Positions 59,473-64,000 of a DNA stretch of 64,000 nt are shown one piece after another. The DNA comes from Paracamarosporium sp. OC-R06-R3 (taxonomy: Eukaryota; Ascomycota; Dothideomycetes; Pleosporales; Didymosphaeriaceae), in contig JACVRA010000244.1 of assembly GCA_019828545.1 (NCBI GenBank), forward strand, positions 5,861 to 69,860. Reading direction: 5' to 3'. The notes below the pieces were generated by a model. The model ran no database searches. It worked only from the letters and a program-made list of their open reading frames with translations, and had not been told where the DNA came from. A program made the position numbers and the translations under genes. Within the stretch, counting starts at the first letter, position 1; each line of letters opens with the position of its first letter.

Positions 59473-61488
59473 CTACTGGAGTCGCACACCGGCAAACTTG
59501 TTCTTCTTCGCCTGCTGATCCTGCGCGTTACTCAAACCACCGGCCCTCGTGTCCAAAGAGTGCTCTGCGATCTTCCGCTTCTCCTGATCGATCTTGTCGA
59601 GGTGCTTCTTCGTCTTCGTGTTCCCGCTGCCCTTGCCGTGGAACTGATGGCTAAGCAGCTTGAATGCTTCTTTCTCGTTTAGCTGCCTGCCGTGCTCATC
59701 CGTGTGCGTGAGCTGGAACGTCGGCTTGTACTCCTTGTTGTAGATATCTGCCAGCTTGCGAGCGACTTGCTTCTCGGCGTCGGCGTTGGCCCTACGATTC
59801 ATCTCCTCGCGGTCGCGCGCAGACATGTTCTGCCAGCGGGCAGAGTTGCGCTCACGCTCGCGCTCTTCTCTGCGCTGTCGCTCTGCTTCTTCTTCGGCCC
59901 GGAGTTTGTCCGCGAGGAACTGTTGGCGTTCGCGGTAGAGCGCGTTCTTGTCGCCGCTATCCGAGGACGTGACAAGGCCGCGCTGTTTGAGAAGTGCCAG
60001 CGTGGCACCAATACCACCGCTGACCAGTTTCTCATCGTCGAGACCAGTTCCCGTGAGGTCGGCTGATTTGGCCCGAGATGTACTCCGTTCTTCGGCTTCT
60101 GCAGCTTCTGCGTAGGATTGAGCCATGTCGACGTCGCCTTCATCGTCTACTTGAACTGTCGGGGAGTCGACTCCGTTAGAGACGTGGCTGGTCTTGCGTT
60201 GCTGTCGTCTTCGAGCCTCCTCATCTTCATCCTCAGCATTAGCACCGAGGTTGTGCACAAATTCAGTGGTCTCATCGATGATGAGAGCTCCTGCGTCTTC
60301 CTCGGCCAGCTCTGTCGAATCCACCACTTCGCCAGGCGTCTGTGGTGCTGATGTTGCCTCTTCGCGAAGTTGCCGGGCCAGGTCTTCTGGGCGCATCTTC
60401 TTTCGTTTCTTCAGTGCCTGTCGACGTTGAGCGGCGAGCTGCGCTTGGAGATCGTCGTCGTCCACGAAAGATTCGTCGAAGAGGTTCTTCTTTGCCTTTT
60501 TTGGTGCGACTTTGGTTTCTGATTCATCCACATCCATCTCGTCGGCTTGCTCCGCTGGTATGGCAAACATGTCTTCGTCGTCTTCAATACGCTTTCTCTT
60601 GGACGACTTGGACTTTTTCTTCTTTGGCTTCTTCATCTTCACCTCGGAGATGTCCATGTAGTCGTTTACCGGGGTGTCCTCTTGGAGGATATCGAGACTG
60701 ATGGCAACTCTCTTGGGCTTGGTGGCGCCCGCAGCTTCTGCTTGCGCCTGTTCGACGGTCCTTCCTTGCCCGTCGAGCGTGAAGGCATTTCGCTTCTTGC
60801 CCTCGATCTCTTCGTCATACTGGGCGAGAATGGACTTCTGGCCATCGTCGTTCGGGTCGTATGCGCGTTTCCGCTTCTTGGAGTCGAGCTTCTCCTGCAG
60901 ACGCTCCTGCTCCTTCAGCGCAACAGCTTCCAGCTCGTCATCGTCTTCCGCGTCGACGGCGGTATCTTTGAGCACCAAAACCTGGTCCTCGCCATCCTCG
61001 AACTGATCGACCTCGTGCCCAACCCTGACGCCAGCCAGGTCAGCCTCTGTGTACTGCAGCGCCTCCCTGGCCTGGCGCTCGCGCTCTTCCAGCTCCTTCT
61101 GCATCTGCTCTGCCTTTGCGATTTTCTTCTGGCGCTTCTTGGAGCCCTTGAGCCAGGCCATGTCGTCTTCATCCTCGCCTGCATCGGCCAGGCCCTTTCC
61201 TTCGAGTTTCGCAAAGCGCGCTGCCTTCTCGCGCTCCTTCTTGATCGCCGCCAGCCGCTCCTCGCGCTTCTTCTTCGCCGCTGCCTCATCCTGCAGCCTC
61301 TTCCAGTTGTCGAAGCCGGCGGCCTCGCGCGATTCGATGGTGCTTGCGGGCTCTTCATCGGGGTCGTCGGTCGCCTGTGCTTGCTTAAAGGCCGGGCCGG
61401 AGGGAGCTGCTGCGCCGGGGACAGGCAGCGGGGCCAGGCCCATGGACAGGCGGATCTTGTTCGCCTCCTCGATGGAGAGGTCCGCCAT
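59473..61488 (-). CDS. SART1/Snu66 family U4/U6.U5 tri-snRNP protein
   Basis: A 671 aa intronless protein starting MADLSIEEANKIRLSMGLAPLP, the diagnostic N-terminus of SART1/Snu66, a tri-snRNP component needed to assemble and activate the spliceosome. The middle is highly charged with Lys/Glu coiled stretches (AAAKKKREERLAAIKKEREK), a basic KKPKKKKSKSSKRKR nuclear signal near residues 275-290, and acidic blocks. The C-terminal SART1 core includes GGIGATLALLKQRGL and, near the end, DEHGRQLNEKEAFKLLSHQFHGKGSG, then the terminal basic tail. The start at 61,488 is chosen over the open frame to 61,656 because homology begins at MADLS. Length is at the short end for the family but complete. Confidence 0.92.
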   Translation of the reverse strand: MADLSIEEANKIRLSMGLAPLPVPGAAAPSGPAFKQAQATDDPDEEPASTIESREAAGFDNWKRLQDEAAAKKKREERLAAIKKEREKAARFAKLEGKGLADAGEDEDDMAWLKGSKKRQKKIAKAEQMQKELEERERQAREALQYTEADLAGVRVGHEVDQFEDGEDQVLVLKDTAVDAEDDDELEAVALKEQERLQEKLDSKKRKRAYDPNDDGQKSILAQYDEEIEGKKRNAFTLDGQGRTVEQAQAEAAGATKPKRVAISLDILQEDTPVNDYMDISEVKMKKPKKKKSKSSKRKRIEDDEDMFAIPAEQADEMDVDESETKVAPKKAKKNLFDESFVDDDDLQAQLAAQRRQALKKRKKMRPEDLARQLREEATSAPQTPGEVVDSTELAEEDAGALIIDETTEFVHNLGANAEDEDEEARRRQQRKTSHVSNGVDSPTVQVDDEGDVDMAQSYAEAAEAEERSTSRAKSADLTGTGLDDEKLVSGGIGATLALLKQRGLVTSSDSGDKNALYRERQQFLADKLRAEEEAERQRREERERERNSARWQNMSARDREEMNRRANADAEKQVARKLADIYNKEYKPTFQLTHTDEHGRQLNEKEAFKLLSHQFHGKGSGNTKTKKHLDKIDQEKRKIAEHSLDTRAGGLSNAQDQQAKKNKFAGVRLQ

Positions 61489-62101
61489 GGCGAACGGTGG
61501 TGGCGCGGCAGGCGGGGTGCGGCAGGACAATGAACAATCACTCGTGACCAAAAGCAGGCGATTATCTAGGCGTGTGTACACGATCGATGCAACGACGGAC
61601 GATGGCGGATGCAATGGGCGACGGTGTTGGACTTCATTCACTCGGCGAGGCACCAAACGCGGTCACCGCACCTGGCCCGCGCTTTTCACTAGCGCGCCAA
61701 GATTGCGCGACTACAAATAAATTTCTACAGCAGCCGTCCTCTCTTTTCCCCTCAACGACCTGTGCCAGCGTTCCCGTCCGCCCTCCGGGGCGTGTTCGGT
61801 CGACGCGCTGGCAGTTCGTCCGCCACAAGGAGCCATCCCTTCATGATGTCGATTTCCGGCCGACAGGTCTGAGAGCGAGTCGGTACCGTTGGAAGCCTGA
61901 GTTCGCGGCAACGTTTGAGCTCGGTGGAAGGCGCTGCCAGGGCCACTGATTCCTACTCCCTTATGCTAGGCCGTCGGCCGTTGATGCTTGGGAATAACCC
62001 AGTTGCCTACATCTTTCCGTGCGAGTCCCTCGTCTTTGCTGTGCCCTGTCTGCGAACGGCGATGCCATGCCTGCACGCCCTTCATCTGCCGTGCATTCCT
62101 C
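61489..62101. other. Intergenic between SART1 and peptidyl-tRNA hydrolase genes
   Basis: About 600 bp with the SART1 upstream region and the 3' side of the PTH2 gene. Overlapping short frames on both strands show no family. Confidence 0.5.
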
Positions 62102-62737
62102 TCATAGCAGCTTCAGGTTGCCCGTCACCTGGTCTATGACGCCCTTCGGTGCAGGACCGATCCCCAGCACGGTTGCGCTCCCACTCGCAATCTGCGTCCG
62201 TCCCGCATCGTGTATGACCTGCGCAACCAGTCCCAAGCTCAGGGCCTGCGCCTGCAGCACCTCGAGCTCCTCCTCGCTCTTGACCTGCAGCGCGACCTTC
62301 ATCTGCCCGCTGCGCTCCCATCGCTTCAAGACCGCAGAGTTGGGTGACCGCCGGAGAAACTGCTTGTAGCACGCGAGCGTCGCATGGCCGCACTGGGCTC
62401 CGATCTTGCCTGTGTACGTTTGTCAGTGATGGGACGGAGAAGAGAAGGAAGGGCAGTAGCAGAATGTACCCTTGGTCATCCCCAGATCTGTCCGCACGAC
62501 AAGCACAAGCTTGCACTCTTCGCTGTGGCCGGGAAACTCGCTTGGTGCGCTGTCATCTTCGTCGCTCGACTCATCCGATTCCGCTGCCTTTTCCTGATGC
62601 ACTGGGGGCACTGAAATGGGGCTGCCGCCAAAAAGACCGAGCGACTTCGCCTGTCCGAGCAGATATCCGGTTAAGAGGCCGATAATGGCGCAGGCGGTCG
62701 CAACGTTCGCCATGGACGGCTGCGCGGGGTCTGGCAT
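62102..62737 (-). CDS. Peptidyl-tRNA hydrolase 2 (PTH2/Bit1 family)
   Basis: Two exons (62,737-62,470 and 62,409-62,102; 60 nt intron) give 191 aa. PTH2 cleaves peptidyl-tRNA to recycle tRNA. An N-terminal membrane segment (VATACAIIGLLTGYLLGQA) predicts anchoring in the mitochondrial outer membrane or ER, as in yeast Pth2. The catalytic domain starts at [31 protein letters not shown], across the intron, with the conserved Lys and His, and continues with WERSGQMKVALQV, VIHDAGRTQIASGSATVLGIGP and the terminal VTGNLKLL. All are diagnostic. Start at MPDPAQ; an upstream in-frame ATG at 62,791 is unlikely. Same strand as SART1. Confidence 0.93.
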
Positions 62738-63354
62738 GGTGATGTACGGTTTGGATAATCGATAGCTGCAAAGAGAAGTTTTTGAACTCAAGCAACGTCA
62801 GGTTGTGTTCTGAGAAACAGTTTGTGGATACTTCTCGTGTTGTCTGGCGAGATGTAGGTGGGATGGATGCGACCACTACGCGGAACCGAGTGCGCCGACT
62901 AGCGTGTCGGAGGTGGACGTCATCCCGATCCTACGCCTCAAACCTCTTCCACTTCACTTCATACTTCTCGCCTCCGTGCATCACCGATCGTGACTCAAAG
63001 ACCCTTTGTTAAAAGCAAGCATTCGTAGCAATCAATCTCTCCACCCGAAGCACTCAGCCTACTTATCACGAAGCCCTTCCCAACATTCCAGTACACCGTA
63101 GCAAAGCCCGCACTTTTCATAACGTCCATCTCCACTGTCTATCCCATATTTTGTTACTTTTATCTACACTCAATCTGAATACCGTCGCCGTGAACCGGCA
63201 AAAGACTCAACAAATCTCCCTTTCTCCATTTCCAGTTTCGCTCGATTGCATACCAATCCACGTGTCTTCTTCCATTTCAACACCCTTTCCATCGCCAAGT
63301 CGTATTGACATCAACACCTCCATCCCCCAGCCAAACGTACTCACCGAAATGGCA
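62738..63354. other. Intergenic, no supported gene
   Basis: Upstream region of PTH2 and downstream end of the edge gene. Pyrimidine-rich around 63,120-63,300. Short frames are not supported. Confidence 0.45.
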
Positions 63355-64000
63355 TCATAGACCCCGCAACCAGGGATCAAGGAGGCACTCGTCCATCAGC
63401 GGGACCATAGCTCCGCCGGGCTCGTGTGCTCCGCCGTGGTCTTGATCAGGATATACTCGGCCGTCGTCTCCTTGTGAAGGGTTCCACAGGCACCCAGCAG
63501 CTTCCTCCGCTACGCCTCGAAAGCCATATTGCAACGTACAGATCGACGCTCCGTCAAACTCGTATGCGCCACCTTGTTCTGGACCGGCATGTTCTTGAGG
63601 AGGAATACCCATGTGCTGAAGAGCTTGCTGCGCCGCGGATTCGAGATCGTGTTGGGTGTGCGTGTACGGCTCTAGCGCTCCGTCGGGCTCGTGGATGCCG
63701 CTGGATCCTAAATTAGTATGTCCTTGGGAAGGATTCCACGTAGGCTTGTAGACGCCGCTGTGCTCTGGGCCAGTGTATCCTGGACCGCTGTATCCTGGAC
63801 CGCTGTATCCTTCTCCGTCATCCTCTCGAGATGCACCCCCCATATCCACATCACCGTCCTGCCCTTCCTGCACCACACCCTCACTAGATTGCACATTCAC
63901 ACCAGCCTCCAATCCAGACTCAGACTCCACCCAATGCGTCCCGTCAAAGTGCCGCTCCACATCCGACTCCTTAGGGTCGTATGTATGCTCACAAATCACA
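63355..64000 (-). CDS. Hypothetical protein, truncated at right edge, with Gly/Tyr/Pro repeats
   Basis: Open frame from the window edge to a stop at 63,357-63,355; the N-terminus lies beyond 64,000. The visible part begins with ICEHTYDPKESDVERHFDG, whose Cys/His spacing might be the end of a C2H2-like finger, then an acidic/Gly-rich stretch. YSGPG is repeated three times (YSGPGYSGPGYTGP), followed by Gly/Pro/His-rich sequence, and it ends DPWLRGL. The 15 bp repeat units coding for the YSGPG motif are nearly identical (63,774-63,818). No family recognised. The real start and upstream domains cannot be judged from this window. Confidence 0.5.
   Translation of the reverse strand, partial: VICEHTYDPKESDVERHFDGTHWVESESGLEAGVNVQSSEGVVQEGQDGDVDMGGASREDDGEGYSGPGYSGPGYTGPEHSGVYKPTWNPSQGHTNLGSSGIHEPDGALEPYTHTQHDLESAAQQALQHMGIPPQEHAGPEQGGAYEFDGASICTLQYGFRGVAEEAAGCLWNPSQGDDGRVYPDQDHGGAHEPGGAMVPLMDECLLDPWLRGL
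63774..63818. repeat. 15 bp tandem repeat (three units) within the edge gene
   Basis: The first two units are identical (TGTATCCTGGACCGC) and the third is diverged. They keep the reading frame and encode the YSGPG motifs. Expansion or contraction would alter the protein by five residues at a time. Confidence 0.7.

Noticed and set aside
60547..61533. Long plus-strand frame (328 codons) opposite the SART1 gene
   Set aside because: It is antisense to a well-supported Lys/Glu-rich gene with strong codon bias, which opens the complementary frames; its Leu/Val/Arg-rich translation matches no family.

Overview
The window comes from a filamentous ascomycete fungus (Pezizomycotina, probably Dothideomycetes; this is inference). 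The evidence is short introns of 44-135 nt with GT..AG borders and CTAAC-like branch sites, the fungus-typical families HET, Zn2Cys6, DUF4470-MYND, GH30 and a LovC-like enoyl reductase, and an 18 kb AT-saturated block that carries the signature of repeat-induced point mutation (RIP).

Region 1 (1-19,053) is a transposon graveyard. Three chromovirus-type (Ty3/Gypsy) retrotransposons can still be read through the mutations: A on the minus strand (1 to about 4,750), B on the plus strand (about 4,750-10,200) and C on the plus strand (11,730-18,802). C is delimited exactly by two 456 bp LTRs and a 5 bp target duplication, and it sits inside a pogo/Fot1-like DDE transposase gene. Its left LTR is hypermutated and its right LTR is almost pristine. 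By hand count about 120 of 456 positions differ, all of them C-to-T or G-to-A, with no indels.

Region 2 (19,054-36,030) is accessory-type DNA. It holds a glutathione S-transferase and a secreted S9 dipeptidyl peptidase, then an O-methyltransferase, a kinase-like gene, a DUF7924-like nuclease gene, an intact DHA2-type MFS transporter and a cytochrome P450. The methyltransferase, kinase, nuclease-like and P450 genes each keep an uninterrupted frame broken only by nonsense codons (eight in total, no frameshift seen), as point-mutational decay would leave. The methyltransferase, P450 and MFS genes look like remnants of a secondary-metabolism locus.

Region 3 (36,030-64,000) is mostly intact genes: a MYND/DUF4470 protein, mitochondrial ribosomal protein bL28m, a HET-domain protein divergent from a short-chain dehydrogenase, a LovC-like enoyl reductase, an F-box protein, a secreted GH30 glycanase, an unusual Zn2Cys6-ankyrin protein, a small single-pass membrane protein, the spliceosomal protein SART1/Snu66, peptidyl-tRNA hydrolase 2 and an edge-truncated protein. 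Long stretches at 43.5-45.5, 46.6-48.1 and 57.9-59.5 kb hold no convincing gene. No tRNA, rRNA or CRISPR was seen.
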